From Superficieibacter electus (GTDB taxonomy: Bacteria > Pseudomonadota > Gammaproteobacteria > Enterobacterales > Enterobacteriaceae), in the NCBI RefSeq assembly GCF_002915575.1, contig NZ_PQGD01000012.1, positions 62,001-126,000 on the forward strand: a stretch of 64,000 bases of DNA. Direction: 5' to 3'. Of this stretch, positions 27,125-37,158 are shown in pieces. A program made the translations under genes and the position numbers. The notes below the pieces were generated by a model. That model saw nothing but the letters and a program-made list of their open reading frames with translations. It did not search any database and had not been told where the DNA came from. The stretch's first letter is position 1, and the number at the start of each line of letters is the position of its first letter.

Positions 27125-28036
27125 ATGGGATCGACCAAAAAAGGGATTATGTATGTCCTGCTCGCCGCTGTGCTGTGGGGAAGTTCCGGCGTCTGCGCAC
27201 AGTTTATTATGCAGGAAAGCCAGATCTCCGCGCCGTTTCTGACCATGATCCGCCTGCTGTTTTCCGGGTTTATTCTGCTCACCCTGTCATTCATCCACGG
27301 CGATAAAATTTTCTCCATTCTGAAAACGCCGAAGGATGCTGTCAGCTTGCTGCTGTTTACGATCGTTGGCGCGCTCACTGTCCAGCTCACCTTCCTGGTA
27401 ACGATTGAAAAATCAAACGCGGCGACGGCGACTATTTTGCAGTTTTTATCGCCGTCGATTATCGTCGCCTGGTTTGCCGCCGTGCGCAAAACATGGCCCG
27501 GCGGGCTGGTGTTTCTGGCCATCTTTACCTCGCTGGCGGGCACGTTTTTGCTGGTCACACACGGGAACCCGACCTCGCTGTCAATTTCTCCGGCAGCGTT
27601 AATCTGGGGAATTGTGTCGGCGTTTTCCGCCGCCTTCTACACCACATATCCCTCTACGCTGATTGCCCGCTTCGGCACGCTACCGGTGGTCGGCTGGAGT
27701 ATGCTGCTGGGCGGCGCGATGCTACTGCCGTTCTACGCCGGGAATGAAACCCATTTTGTGGTCAACGGCGGGCTGCTACTGGCGTTCTTCTATCTGGTGG
27801 TGATTGGCACGGCGTTGACCTTCAGCATGTATCTGAAGGGCGCGCAGATGATTGGTGGGCCAAAGGCCAGCATTCTGAGCTGCGCCGAACCGCTCAGCAG
27901 CGCCCTGCTGTCGCTGCTACTGCTCGGCATCACGTTTACGCTCCCGGACTGGCTTGGCACCCTGCTAATCCTCTCCTCGGTGGTGCTGATTGCGATGGAT
28001 TCGCGGCGCAAAGGCCACGCAAAACAACCGGGTTAA
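27125..28036 (+). CDS. yicL: EamA/DMT-family transporter YicL
   Basis: Inner-membrane transporter of 303 residues with ten hydrophobic segments and two EamA repeats. The sequence corresponds closely to E. coli YicL from the N-terminal [11 protein letters not shown] region to the [21 protein letters not shown] region near the C-terminus. Substrate is not established; related members export amino acids or metabolites. Its stop codon overlaps the stop of the convergent LacI gene by three bases. It is one of the backbone genes that place this window at the E. coli yicL-nepI region. Confidence 0.93.
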   Translation: MGSTKKGIMYVLLAAVLWGSSGVCAQFIMQESQISAPFLTMIRLLFSGFILLTLSFIHGDKIFSILKTPKDAVSLLLFTIVGALTVQLTFLVTIEKSNAATATILQFLSPSIIVAWFAAVRKTWPGGLVFLAIFTSLAGTFLLVTHGNPTSLSISPAALIWGIVSAFSAAFYTTYPSTLIARFGTLPVVGWSMLLGGAMLLPFYAGNETHFVVNGGLLLAFFYLVVIGTALTFSMYLKGAQMIGGPKASILSCAEPLSSALLSLLLLGITFTLPDWLGTLLILSSVVLIAMDSRRKGHAKQPG

Positions 28037-28986
28037 CGTCGGCGCACATCGGGAATAATCAGGTCTCCGCGCAAAACGTAAGAGTCGAGAACGTTTTGCG
28101 TTTTTTCATTCAGCCAGCCCACGATCCGCGCGGCCATGGCGTCCATAGAATACTCAATGGCCGGGATGGTAGGGATACCCGGAAGCTGTAGCGATCCAGC
28201 GAGGCTGAAGACCATGATGTCATCCGGTACCGATTTATTAAACGCCTGAAGCTGGGGGATCACCCGCTGTGCCTCCTGCTCATCCGCCACCAGCAGGGCG
28301 TTGAAATTCAGGGTCGTGGCGTTGTTAAGTAGCTCCTGAAGCGCCACGGAAGAAGACGTACACGCCATAAAGACCAGATTACGGTTAAACGGCAGGAAGT
28401 TTTTTTCCAGCGCGTGTTTATAACCGAGCAGCACCCGATCGGCAAAACCGCTGCCGTCCGGCTGGATAAGCGCGATCTGCCGACGTCCCTGACTGATAAG
28501 GTAATGACAGGCGGTTTCCGCGGCGAATTCGTGATCGAACTGAATGCTGTTAACGTCGCCGGACACCGAGCAGTCCACCAGAATAACGTTATCCTGCTGA
28601 ATGTTGAGCGGGAAACGGGCACCGATAATCAGTATATCGTCACACAGGCCGCAGCTCAGTTCGTCAAGGGCGCTCATGACATCGTTTCGGGTATTGGCAA
28701 ACCGCAGCAGAAGATGCTTTTGATGCTGGCTGAGGTGTTTTTCCAGCGCGTAAAGATAGCCGGTGGTTTGATTGATATTATCCTGGGCGCAAATCACCCC
28801 GATGCAGCCCGTTGACTGGCTGAACAGCGATTGTGCAATCACGTTGGGTCGATAGTTAAGCTCCTCAACCGCTTTCAGCACGGCCTGCCGACTGGCTTCT
28901 TTTACCCCGCGCGTGCCGCTCAACACCCGTGAAACTGTGGCTTTAGAAACCCCAGCTAAACGCGATACATCGTTGATTGTAGACAT
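28033..28986 (-). CDS. LacI-family repressor of the beta-glucoside operon
   Basis: Repressor of 317 residues: helix-turn-helix at residues 1-25 ([21 protein letters not shown]), hinge and periplasmic-binding-type effector domain. AGAGGATAAAG before the ATG at 28986 supports this start. It is related to AscG. It diverges from the PTS operon, and the 292-base gap between them has two operator-like palindromes built on GGAAACC. Probable effector: a phosphorylated beta-glucoside. Confidence 0.9.
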   Translation of the reverse strand: MSTINDVSRLAGVSKATVSRVLSGTRGVKEASRQAVLKAVEELNYRPNVIAQSLFSQSTGCIGVICAQDNINQTTGYLYALEKHLSQHQKHLLLRFANTRNDVMSALDELSCGLCDDILIIGARFPLNIQQDNVILVDCSVSGDVNSIQFDHEFAAETACHYLISQGRRQIALIQPDGSGFADRVLLGYKHALEKNFLPFNRNLVFMACTSSSVALQELLNNATTLNFNALLVADEQEAQRVIPQLQAFNKSVPDDIMVFSLAGSLQLPGIPTIPAIEYSMDAMAARIVGWLNEKTQNVLDSYVLRGDLIIPDVRRR

Positions 28987-29083
28987 CTTTATCCTCTTCC
29001 GGCCCCTCAGCCAGTCCATATTACTCTGGATGCAACATTGGCTTAAATATTCGCCACTTGCAGTATATCCGTTTCCTTTTTTC

Positions 29084-29102
29084 ATGGAAACCGATTTTCC
29101 AT
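29084..29102. promoter_or_regulatory. LacI-type operator O1 (imperfect)
   Basis: ATGGAAACCGATTTTCCAT, near-palindromic and sharing both outer arms with the perfect site at 29209. It lies about 100 bases upstream of the repressor start, so it may give autorepression. A GTTTCC half-site lies at 29071. Confidence 0.65.
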
Positions 29103-29208
29103 TGATAGCCAAAATTGCAAAACACGGACTCAATACGTGACCCAAAGCGCATAAATTTAGCCAATAACGCCAGGATATTGATAGCGGTCACAGTTCTGCG
29201 GTTTATGA

Positions 29209-29226
29209 ATGGAAACCGGTTTCCAT
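29209..29226. promoter_or_regulatory. LacI-type operator O2 (perfect palindrome)
   Basis: ATGGAAACCGGTTTCCAT is a perfect 18-base palindrome, close in type to the AscG operator TGAAACCGGTTTCA. It is 53 bases before the first PTS gene, where a repressor would block the promoter. The two operators are 125 bases apart, allowing a loop. Confidence 0.8.
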
Positions 29227-29278
29227 ATGTTATCCAATCGTCTCCGCAATAAGTTTTTACATTTGAGGATGGCTGTCG

Positions 29279-29593
29279 ATGTACAAGATCATGCTTTGTT
29301 GTTCCGCCGGAATGTCCACCAGCCTGCTGGTCAGGAAAATGGAAGAAGTCGCTGCCCAACGCGCGTTGCCGGTGAAAATTGATGCGTATGGCGTTTCCGA
29401 ATTTGATATGCAGTTTCCGCAATATCAGGTCGTGCTGCTCGGACCGCAAGTAAAATATATGTTAAAAACACTCTCCGAAAAGGCTGCCACTCACGGCATT
29501 CCCGTTCAGGCCATTGATATGATGGATTACGGAATGCAGCGCGGTGACAAGGTGCTGGATTACGCTCTGTCGCTCATCGAAGCGGCACACTAA
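29279..29593 (+). CDS. PTS EIIB, lactose/cellobiose family
   Basis: Cytoplasmic phosphocarrier, 104 residues. The phosphorylated cysteine is Cys8 in CCSAGMSTS. First gene of the operon, with GAGG eleven bases before the ATG. The separate EIIB, EIIC and EIIA genes are as in ChbBCA/CelABC systems. Confidence 0.92.
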   Translation: MYKIMLCCSAGMSTSLLVRKMEEVAAQRALPVKIDAYGVSEFDMQFPQYQVVLLGPQVKYMLKTLSEKAATHGIPVQAIDMMDYGMQRGDKVLDYALSLIEAAH

Positions 29594-29605
29594 AAAGGTG
29601 TCATT

Positions 29606-30937
29606 ATGAGTTCGCTTTATCAGTCAATGGTTGCCGTCATTGAACAATCCATCACCCCGCTTGCCGGTCGGCTGGGGCAGCAAAAGTATGTGATTGCGAT
29701 CCGTGACGGTTTTACCGCCGCGCTGCCGTTTATGATCATCGGATCGTTTATGCTGGTGTTTATTTTCCCACCATTCTCTGCTGAAACCACCAATGGCTTT
29801 GCACGCGGCTGGCTGGATTTCTCTCAGACGTATCGGGAACAGCTTATGCTGCCATTTAACCTCAGCATGGGCGTAATGACGTTTTTCATCTCGGTGGGGA
29901 TTGGGGCCAGCCTGGGCCGCCAGTTTAATCTCGATCCGGTGATGTCCGGCCTGCTGGCTTTTATGGCGTTTTTGCTGGTCGCCGCGCCCTATGCCGACGG
30001 CAAAATCTCAACGCAGTATTTGTCGGGCCAGGGGATTTTTACCGCGCTCATTACCGCCATTTACTCGACACGCGTTTATGCCTGGCTCAAGCAGAATAAC
30101 GTCACTATTCGGCTGCCAAAAGAAGTGCCGACCGGCGTGGCGCGTTCGTTTGAAATCCTGATCCCGGTGCTGGTGGTGATTGCCACGCTGCATCCGCTTA
30201 ATCTGCTGATTGAAGCCAAAACTGGGATGATTATACCCCAGGCAATTATGCACTTGCTGGAACCGTTGGTATCGGCCTCGGATTCACTGCCTGCAATCCT
30301 GCTCTCAGTGCTGCTGTGCCAGATTTTCTGGTTTGCCGGCATCCACGGATCGCTTATCGTCACCGGTATTATGAACCCGTTTTGGATGGCAAATCTGTCG
30401 GCAAACCAGGCGGCGCTGGCTGCCGGTGCTGCTCTGCCGCACGTTTACCTGCAAGGTTTCTGGGATCACTACCTGCTGATTGGCGGCGTAGGCTCCACGC
30501 TGCCGCTGGCGTTTTTGCTGCTGCGCAGCCGCGTGACGCATCTGCGCACCATCGGCAAAATGGGCGTGGTGCCGAGCTTCTTTAACATCAACGAACCGAT
30601 TTTGTTCGGCGCGCCGATCATCATGAACCCGATGCTGTTCATTCCGTTTGTCTGCGTTCCGCTGGTGAATGCCTGTCTGGCTTATGCCGCCACGCGCATG
30701 GGCTGGCTGGAACAAGTGGTCTCCCTGACGCCGTGGACCACCCCCGCACCCATCGGTGCCTCATGGGCAGCAAACTGGGCGCTCAGCCCGGTGATCATGT
30801 GCTTCATCTGTATGGCGATGTCGGCGCTGATGTATCTGCCTTTCCTGCGCGCCTATGAACGCTCGTTGATCAAAACCGAAGAGCAGAAAGCGCAAAGCAC
30901 CGTGCCTGCCGCGGAAACCGTCGGCCACTCATCGTAA
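29606..30937 (+). CDS. PTS EIIC, lactose/cellobiose family
   Basis: Membrane sugar channel of 443 residues with about ten hydrophobic segments. GIHGSLIVTGIMNPFW and PSFFNINEPILFGAPIIMNP are typical of cellobiose-family EIIC proteins. Translated 12 bases after EIIB. Confidence 0.92.
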   Translation: MSSLYQSMVAVIEQSITPLAGRLGQQKYVIAIRDGFTAALPFMIIGSFMLVFIFPPFSAETTNGFARGWLDFSQTYREQLMLPFNLSMGVMTFFISVGIGASLGRQFNLDPVMSGLLAFMAFLLVAAPYADGKISTQYLSGQGIFTALITAIYSTRVYAWLKQNNVTIRLPKEVPTGVARSFEILIPVLVVIATLHPLNLLIEAKTGMIIPQAIMHLLEPLVSASDSLPAILLSVLLCQIFWFAGIHGSLIVTGIMNPFWMANLSANQAALAAGAALPHVYLQGFWDHYLLIGGVGSTLPLAFLLLRSRVTHLRTIGKMGVVPSFFNINEPILFGAPIIMNPMLFIPFVCVPLVNACLAYAATRMGWLEQVVSLTPWTTPAPIGASWAANWALSPVIMCFICMAMSALMYLPFLRAYERSLIKTEEQKAQSTVPAAETVGHSS

Positions 30938-30954
30938 AGGAAAAGGCAAATACC

Positions 30955-32343
30955 ATGAAATACACATTTCCCGCAGGCTTCTGGTGGGGAAGCGCCAGCT
31001 CGGCGCTGCAAACCGAAGGGGAAAGCCAGCACGGCGGTAAGAGCCAGACAACGTGGGATGTCTGGTTCGCGCGCCAGCCGTGGCGCTTTCATCAGGGGAT
31101 CGGCCCGGATGAGACCTCCACCTTTTATCAGCACTGGCAGCAGGATATCGCGCTGCTAAAGCAATTGAACCATAACAGCTTTCGCACCTCGATTAGCTGG
31201 TCGCGCCTTATCCCGGACGGCACCGGCGAGGTCAACCCTGAGGCGGTAATCTTCTACAACACGGTGATTGATGAACTGCTGGCGCAAGGCATTACACCGT
31301 TTATCACCCTCTTTCACTTTGATATGCCGATGGTGATGCAGGAGAAAGGCGGCTGGGAAAACCGTGATGTGGTGGCTGCGTTTGCCCGCTATGCCGACAC
31401 CTGTTTCAGGCTTTTCGGCAATCGCGTGAAGCACTGGTTCACTTTCAATGAGCCGATCGTCCCGGTAGAAGGCGGTTATCTGTATGACTTTCACTACCCG
31501 AACGTGGTGGATTTTCGTCGGGCGGCGACGGTGGCTTACCATACTGTGCTGGCTCACGCCTCGGCGGTGCGCCTGTTTCGCGCCGGGCGTTACGAGGGTG
31601 AAATTGGCATCGTGCTTAACCTGACGCCCTCTTATCCACGTTCAGACAATCCGGCGGATGTAAACGCGGCGCACTGTGCGGATTTGCTGTTTAACCGCAG
31701 CTTTCTGGACCCGGTGTTACGCGGGCAATACCCGCAGGATCTGGTGGAACTGCTTAAACAGTACGACCAGCTTCCGCTTTGCGAGCCGGGCGACAGTGCG
31801 CTGATTGCCGACGGTAAAATCGATTTGCTGGGCATTAACTATTACCAGCCACGGCGGGTGAAATGCCGGGACAGCGCGGTTAACCCCGACGCGCCGTTTA
31901 TGCCGGAATGGTTATTTGACCATTACGACATGCCTGGCCGGCAAATGAATCCTTACCGTGGCTGGGAAATTTACCCGCCGGGTATTTACGATATCCTCAC
32001 CAATTTACGTGTTAATTATAATAACCCGCGCTGTTTTATTTCTGAAAACGGCATGGGTGTTGAAAATGAAGCGCGTTTTATTAATAACGGCAAAATAAAC
32101 GACGAGTATCGGATCGATTTTATTAGTAATCACCTTGCGTGGCTGCATAAAGGGATTAGCGAAGGCTGCCAGTGTCTTGGCTACCACATGTGGACCTTTA
32201 TTGATAACTGGTCATGGTGTAATGGTTATAAAAATCGTTATGGCTTTGTCCAGCTTGATTTATCTACCCAACAGCGGATCGTTAAAAAAAGTGGTGAATG
32301 GTTTTCCGCCGTCGCCGCCAGTAATAGTTTTGATAAAGAGTGA
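30955..32343 (+). CDS. 6-phospho-beta-glucosidase, GH1
   Basis: Cytoplasmic glycosidase splitting the 6-phosphorylated beta-glucoside, 462 residues of GH1. The acid/base is Glu166 in TFNEPIVP and the nucleophile Glu364 in ISENGMG. The C-terminal LSTQQRIVKKSGEWF segment contains the lysine usual in enzymes that act on phosphorylated sugars. It is between the EIIC and EIIA genes, so uptake and hydrolysis are made together. The exact aglycone or disaccharide is unknown. Confidence 0.92.
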   Translation: MKYTFPAGFWWGSASSALQTEGESQHGGKSQTTWDVWFARQPWRFHQGIGPDETSTFYQHWQQDIALLKQLNHNSFRTSISWSRLIPDGTGEVNPEAVIFYNTVIDELLAQGITPFITLFHFDMPMVMQEKGGWENRDVVAAFARYADTCFRLFGNRVKHWFTFNEPIVPVEGGYLYDFHYPNVVDFRRAATVAYHTVLAHASAVRLFRAGRYEGEIGIVLNLTPSYPRSDNPADVNAAHCADLLFNRSFLDPVLRGQYPQDLVELLKQYDQLPLCEPGDSALIADGKIDLLGINYYQPRRVKCRDSAVNPDAPFMPEWLFDHYDMPGRQMNPYRGWEIYPPGIYDILTNLRVNYNNPRCFISENGMGVENEARFINNGKINDEYRIDFISNHLAWLHKGISEGCQCLGYHMWTFIDNWSWCNGYKNRYGFVQLDLSTQQRIVKKSGEWFSAVAASNSFDKE

Positions 32344-32347
32344 GTGA

Positions 32348-32653
32348 ATGATGATCATATTAGAAGATGCGGTGATGGAAATCATCGTCAACGCGGGCCA
32401 GTCGCGCAGCCTGTGTTTTGAAGCCTTGCAGGCCGCGCGGGACGGCAATTTTGTCGAAGCTAACAGCCTGCTGCGCGAGGCCGACGGCTACGCCCGCGAC
32501 GCCCATAAAATGCAAACCAAATTAATTGAGCAGGATGCCGGTGAAGCCCGGCAGCCCATGACGTTAATTATGGTGCACGCGCAGGATCATTTAATGACCT
32601 CTTTACTGGCGCGTGAGCTGGCAGGCGAAATTATTCATCTTTATCAACGTTAA
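32348..32653 (+). CDS. PTS EIIA, lactose/cellobiose family
   Basis: Soluble phosphocarrier of 101 residues with an all-helical fold. The phospho-histidine is His77 in MVHAQDHLM. Starts four bases after the stop of the glucosidase gene. Confidence 0.92.
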   Translation: MMIILEDAVMEIIVNAGQSRSLCFEALQAARDGNFVEANSLLREADGYARDAHKMQTKLIEQDAGEARQPMTLIMVHAQDHLMTSLLARELAGEIIHLYQR

Positions 32654-32819
32654 TATCTGACCGTTAACTTCTGGAGTGGAGTATTTATTACGATAGCATT
32701 TAATTAATCTGTATCCGGCAGTCATAAAAAATCAACTTGTTTTGGTGATAGCGGCTTATTCAGTCAGACCAGAACCGGGTGGTTATTATCTAAAAATAGT
32801 TAATTACATTGAGATAACC

Positions 32820-34199
32820 ATGAAAATAGCAAACAAACTTCCATTAACTCTGGCGGTTATCGCCGCCCTGTGCCCAATTTCTGTCCTCGCCCAGGAATTT
32901 ACGCAGGAACAAATTGACGCGATTGTGGCAAAAGCGGTCGATAAAGCGCTCGCGGAGCGTCAGGCAAAAATGGATGCGGCAGTCGATAAAAAGGCAGACG
33001 TCGTCAACGAACCACAAAGCGCGGCGCAAAGCCCGGATATGGCTATTCCGTTCGGCGTGAAATTTAGCGGCTATGCCCGCTATGGCGCACATTTTAAAGC
33101 AGGCGATCAGAAATACGTCGGCGTGGACGGCTCCTATAACGGTGCCTCGGCGATTGGCCGTCTGGGTAACGAAGGTAACGGCGGCGAATTCCAGCTCTCA
33201 AAAGCCTTTAAAGGCGATAACGGGGCTATCTGGGACGTCAACGTGATGTTCGATCACTGGGGCGATGAGGTTAACCTTAAAAAAGCTTATGCTGGGGTAA
33301 CCAACCTGCTGGCGTCTAACCCGGATGCCTATCTGTGGGCGGGCCGCGATTTCCACCAGCGACCGCAGCAGGGCATTAACGATTACTTCTGGATGAACCA
33401 CGATGGGCAGGGTGCCGGGGTGAAAAACTTCGATATCGGCGGCGTGAAGTTTGATGTTGCCGCTGTCGCCGCCGTGGAGTCCTGTAGTCCTGAAGTGATG
33501 GAAGACGAAGCGAACCCGTCGCGCATCACCTGCACCGGCGGCTCCGGTACAGGCGATAAAGGTAATTATGCGCTGACCTCAAAAATTCATGGCATGAACG
33601 TTGGCCCGCTGGATCTGGAGCTGTACGCCAACTATGGCTTTGACTCAAAAGACGTGGAGAGCGACGAGCGGATGAAGGCCTGGCAGGGCGGCGTGGTGCT
33701 GAGCCATACCAACGACAGCGGGGTGAATAAAGTCATTGCCCGCTATTCGGATAACTCAGATAACAGCGTTTACAGTAAAACCGACGATCTGACGGCGATT
33801 TACGCCAGCTTTGAAGGTAGCCATAAATTCACGCAGCAGGCGCAGGTGGAATATCTGCTGGCGTTCCATGATTATGACAACGACAGCGACAGCAGCGATA
33901 ACCGCAAAAACTACGGTGCCATCGTGCGTCCGATGTATTTCTGGAACGACGTACATTCGACCTGGCTGGAAGCAGGCTATCAACGCGTAGATTACGATGA
34001 AGGCGGCGATAACAAAGGCTGGAAAGTCACGCTCTCGCAAAACATCTCCATCGCCATGGGACCGGAGTTCCGCCCGATGCTGCGCTTCTATGTGACGGGC
34101 GGCGAAGTGGACAACAAGCGCACGGCGCGGGTTAATGGCACCGACGATGAAACGCTTGATGATTTCAACGTCGGCGCAATGTGGGAGGCGTGGTTCTGA
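32820..34199 (+). CDS. LamB-family carbohydrate porin
   Basis: Outer-membrane sugar channel (LamB/ScrY/BglH family), 459 residues from the chosen ATG. The signal peptide ends near SVLA; a polar helical segment follows (about residues 25-60, EQIDAIVAKAVDKALAERQAKMD), similar in position to the coiled coil of ScrY. The barrel starts with FSGYARYGAHF and ends in WEAWF. The 166-base gap before it has no other feature I can name. It would carry the beta-glucoside to the periplasm for the PTS. Two cysteines (CSPEVM...TC) could form a loop disulfide. Confidence 0.9.
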   Translation: MKIANKLPLTLAVIAALCPISVLAQEFTQEQIDAIVAKAVDKALAERQAKMDAAVDKKADVVNEPQSAAQSPDMAIPFGVKFSGYARYGAHFKAGDQKYVGVDGSYNGASAIGRLGNEGNGGEFQLSKAFKGDNGAIWDVNVMFDHWGDEVNLKKAYAGVTNLLASNPDAYLWAGRDFHQRPQQGINDYFWMNHDGQGAGVKNFDIGGVKFDVAAVAAVESCSPEVMEDEANPSRITCTGGSGTGDKGNYALTSKIHGMNVGPLDLELYANYGFDSKDVESDERMKAWQGGVVLSHTNDSGVNKVIARYSDNSDNSVYSKTDDLTAIYASFEGSHKFTQQAQVEYLLAFHDYDNDSDSSDNRKNYGAIVRPMYFWNDVHSTWLEAGYQRVDYDEGGDNKGWKVTLSQNISIAMGPEFRPMLRFYVTGGEVDNKRTARVNGTDDETLDDFNVGAMWEAWF

Positions 34200-34207
34200 T
34201 AAACGTC

Positions 34208-34229
34208 GGAAGGCCTTCATCGGCCTTCC
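34208..34229. terminator. Terminator between porin and nepI
   Basis: GGAAGGCC (34208-34215) and GGCCTTCC (34222-34229) form an eight-base stem with a six-base loop, followed by CTTTCTT. Placed between two convergent genes, so it may serve both. Confidence 0.85.
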
Positions 34230-34234
34230 CTTTC

Positions 34235-35425
34235 TTAATGAATATTGCCCTTAACGCGTACTTTCGCTGCCACCAGAAGCGCCGTCAGCAGCATCAGGCT
34301 GCCGGAAAGCACCAGCGGCGACAGCAGACCGAGGTTATCGAGTGCATAACCCCCGATCGCCGCGCCACAGGTATTGGCAAGCTGGATCACCGCCACCTGG
34401 ATCGATCCAGCTTTTTCCGCCTGATCGGAGAGCGTGCGGGTGATCCACGTCGACCAGCCCACCGGGATCAGCGCAAAGGCCAGCCCCCAGACCACCGCCA
34501 CCGTTGAGGCGACGATTTTATCCGTGCCCCACAGCATCAGCACTAGCGCACTCAGCGCGAGAACCAGCGGCGCGCAGGCCAGTGCCACTTTCACCGAGCG
34601 TTTCAGGATAGCAGCGGAGAACGAGGTGCCGATAAAGCTGGCGATGCCAAAACTCAGCAGCACCAGCGTCAGGCCATCCACATCAAACCCGGCCAGGGTG
34701 GTGAAAATCGGGCGAATATAAGTAAAGAAAGCAAACTGTCCGGCAAAAGACATAAAGATGGCGATCATCCCCGCCAGCACGCCGGGGCGCTTCAGCAGGC
34801 CAAACATATTCTCATGATGTTCGGTTTCGCCAGGCAACGACGGCAGCGATTTCCAGATCCACAGAATACAGACTGCGCCCATCACCGCCGCGGCGTTAAA
34901 CACATTCCGCCAGCCGATGACGCCGCCGAGGAAACTGCCCAGCGGCGCGGCAATCACCAGTGCGATGGAAACCGCGCCAAAAATAATCGACAGCGCTTTC
35001 GGCACCGTGCGCGCCGGTACCAGACGCATGGTTAGCGAGGCCGACATCGCCCAGAAACCGCCAAGCGCCAGCCCCAGGCAGGCGCGTCCCAGCAGCAGCA
35101 GCGTAAAATTATTGGCAAACGATACCAGCAGGCAGGAGAGCGTCAGCAGCACGGCGAAGAGGATCACTACATAGCGGCGATCGGTGGCCCGAATGGTCTG
35201 GGTAATAAACAGGCTGGCGAACATCGCCACAAACGCGGTGACGGTGACAGACTGACCCGCCAGCCCTTCGGAAATCCCTAAATCCTCGGCCATCGGCGTC
35301 AGCAGGCTCACCGGCAAAAACTCAACGGTAATCAGACAGGCAACGCAAAAGGCCACGGCGAAGACCGCCGCCCAGTTTGGGCGATGAACCTCACCGTGTG
35401 GGGTTTTAAGATTGTGCTCACTCAT
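34235..35425 (-). CDS. nepI: Purine ribonucleoside exporter NepI
   Basis: Inner-membrane MFS (DHA1) exporter of purine ribonucleosides such as inosine, 396 residues, the same length as E. coli NepI. Twelve hydrophobic segments; MFS motif A-like sequence [12 protein letters not shown] follows helix 2. Neighbouring yicN confirms the E. coli-like order. Confidence 0.93.
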   Translation of the reverse strand: MSEHNLKTPHGEVHRPNWAAVFAVAFCVACLITVEFLPVSLLTPMAEDLGISEGLAGQSVTVTAFVAMFASLFITQTIRATDRRYVVILFAVLLTLSCLLVSFANNFTLLLLGRACLGLALGGFWAMSASLTMRLVPARTVPKALSIIFGAVSIALVIAAPLGSFLGGVIGWRNVFNAAAVMGAVCILWIWKSLPSLPGETEHHENMFGLLKRPGVLAGMIAIFMSFAGQFAFFTYIRPIFTTLAGFDVDGLTLVLLSFGIASFIGTSFSAAILKRSVKVALACAPLVLALSALVLMLWGTDKIVASTVAVVWGLAFALIPVGWSTWITRTLSDQAEKAGSIQVAVIQLANTCGAAIGGYALDNLGLLSPLVLSGSLMLLTALLVAAKVRVKGNIH

Positions 35426-35516
35426 TATGCTTACCCGGCGTGATATTTAACGTACAGCCGCTCAGTGTAACATTCTGAATGTGATCTACTTAACGTTTCG
35501 ACAACTATTGGCGCAT

Positions 35517-35969
35517 TTAATGCAGCCAATAGACGCCCTCTTCCGGTTGAAACAGGGCGTTATAACGCGCCTGAAAAGCGTTCAGTTCATACCCTTCCGG
35601 CTCCAGCTCGCGCAAAAAACCTTGTGCCAGGCGAATCTGTGCATCGGTAATCGGCGAGGCCAGACGGGCTTTTTGCAGCAGGCGATGCCAGCGCAGCAGA
35701 TTTTGTTCGCTGCTATCAACCACCGACACCTGCCAGATTAGCAAAACCTGTGCGGCATTGAGCAGATGCGACTCATCCGGGCGCTCAAGATACTGCAAAA
35801 ACTCATGACCGGGCGCTTTGCCCATCTGGTCGATCATTGACTCTACCGGCTCAGGGGTCAGCCCCAGCCGTTCGCTCAGGCGACGGATCGCCCGCCGCGG
35901 GCCGGAAGTGAGTACCCGAAAACCTATAACAAAAACAACGACCAGCGTTGCCAGCATTATCCAAATCAT
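35517..35969 (-). CDS. yicN: YicN, DUF1198 membrane-anchored protein
   Basis: Protein of 150 residues with one N-terminal membrane helix (MIWIMLATLVVVFVIGFRVL) and a soluble helical tail. Same length and order (nepI-yicN) as in E. coli. Function unknown. Confidence 0.9.
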   Translation of the reverse strand: MIWIMLATLVVVFVIGFRVLTSGPRRAIRRLSERLGLTPEPVESMIDQMGKAPGHEFLQYLERPDESHLLNAAQVLLIWQVSVVDSSEQNLLRWHRLLQKARLASPITDAQIRLAQGFLRELEPEGYELNAFQARYNALFQPEEGVYWLH

Positions 35970-36162
35970 GCGTATCTCGCTTTATATCCTTACGTTTAAC
36001 GCCGTCACGCCTTAGCCTCTCATGATACAACAAACGAATGAAAGGGTTTGTTCCATAAACTGGGCATATCGCGACCTGGTAATGTCATCATCCGCATTTT
36101 CACCAATACGACAGCTAAACCTGAACCGCCGTCACAATTGTTCATATACCTCATAAAAACCC

Positions 36163-36230
36163 GTTGACTGACGTCAACGTCATTTGCTGTACTTAATTCA
36201 ACATACAGAATATTGGTTCCATATACAGAA
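36163..36230 (+). promoter_or_regulatory. Promoter/operator region of the sugar-acid operon
   Basis: GTTGAC-TGAC-GTCAAC (36163-36178) is a perfect inverted repeat containing a -35-like TTGACT; a TGTACT at about 36188 could be the -10. Further on, ATACAGAA occurs twice (36203-36210 and 36223-36230), 20 bases apart, just before the ATG at 36244. These are candidate operator sites; no regulator gene is adjacent, so the cognate protein is unknown. Confidence 0.45.
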
Positions 36231-36243
36231 CAAAGGTAAAGCA

Positions 36244-37143
36244 ATGTTAAAGGCATTCAAAGGTATTTTCCCTCCTGTCCCTACCATCGTGGATGAAACT
36301 GGCACGCTGGACAAACCCGGCATGGCCACGATGATTGACCACGTGATTAAAAACGGCGCTGATGGAATGCTGATCCTTGGCAGCGGCGGCGAATTTAGTC
36401 ATCTTTCGACCCCACAGCGCAAAGAGATTGCCGCATTTTGTCTGGAGCATGTGGCGGGAAGAGTGCCGGTGCTGATTGGCATCGCCTGCGCGGGCACCGC
36501 AGAGACCATTGAACTGGGGCTGCATGCTCAGCAGGCGGGGGCGGATGGGGTACTGGTGGTTAACCCGTACTATGCGAAGCTGAGCGATGAAGCACGCTTT
36601 ACCCACTTTCAGCGCGTTGCAGAGGCGCTGGATACGCCCGTTTTTTTGTATAACTTCCCCGATTTGACGGGCCAGGATATCGGTCTGGACGTTATTACCC
36701 GTCTGGCGCGTGATGTACCGAATATTGTTGGTATTAAAGACACGATTGATAATATTAGCCACACCCGGGAAATCATTAATCGCGTTCACACCTTCCGTCC
36801 CGATTTTATTATTTTCAGCGGCTATGACGAATATATGCTCGATACGCTGCTGCTGGGCGGTCATGGCGGTATTCCGGCGACGTTTAATTTCGCGCCGCAG
36901 ATCACGCGCGGAATTTATGATGCTTTCATCAATAATGATTTAGCCCGCGCCCGCGCGTTCCAGCAGCAGCTGGCAAAACTTTCCCCGCTGTACGCGCTGG
37001 AACAGCCTTTTTTTGGCGTGATTAAAACGGCAATTAAACTGAGTGGAGTCGATATCTCTACCGCCGTGGTTCCTCCGGCGTTACCTCTTAATAACGAAAA
37101 AACAGAACAGGTCAGAAATATTCTGGCTCACAGTAATCTGTAA
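36244..37143 (+). CDS. DapA-family aldolase (2-keto-3-deoxy-sugar-acid type)
   Basis: Class I aldolase of the dihydrodipicolinate synthase/N-acetylneuraminate lyase family, 299 residues. The Schiff-base lysine is Lys165 in VGIKDTIDN and the catalytic tyrosine is Tyr136 in FLYNFPDLTGQ. The sequence is nearest in my memory to YagE/YjhH, which split 2-keto-3-deoxygluconate. With a UxaA-family dehydratase and an MFS transporter following, it likely splits the 2-keto-3-deoxy acid made by the dehydratase into pyruvate and an aldehyde. AAAGGTAAAGCA before the ATG at 36244 supports this start over the frame opening at 36184. Confidence 0.88.
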   Translation: MLKAFKGIFPPVPTIVDETGTLDKPGMATMIDHVIKNGADGMLILGSGGEFSHLSTPQRKEIAAFCLEHVAGRVPVLIGIACAGTAETIELGLHAQQAGADGVLVVNPYYAKLSDEARFTHFQRVAEALDTPVFLYNFPDLTGQDIGLDVITRLARDVPNIVGIKDTIDNISHTREIINRVHTFRPDFIIFSGYDEYMLDTLLLGGHGGIPATFNFAPQITRGIYDAFINNDLARARAFQQQLAKLSPLYALEQPFFGVIKTAIKLSGVDISTAVVPPALPLNNEKTEQVRNILAHSNL

Positions 37144-37158
37144 ATCAGCAAGAGAGCA

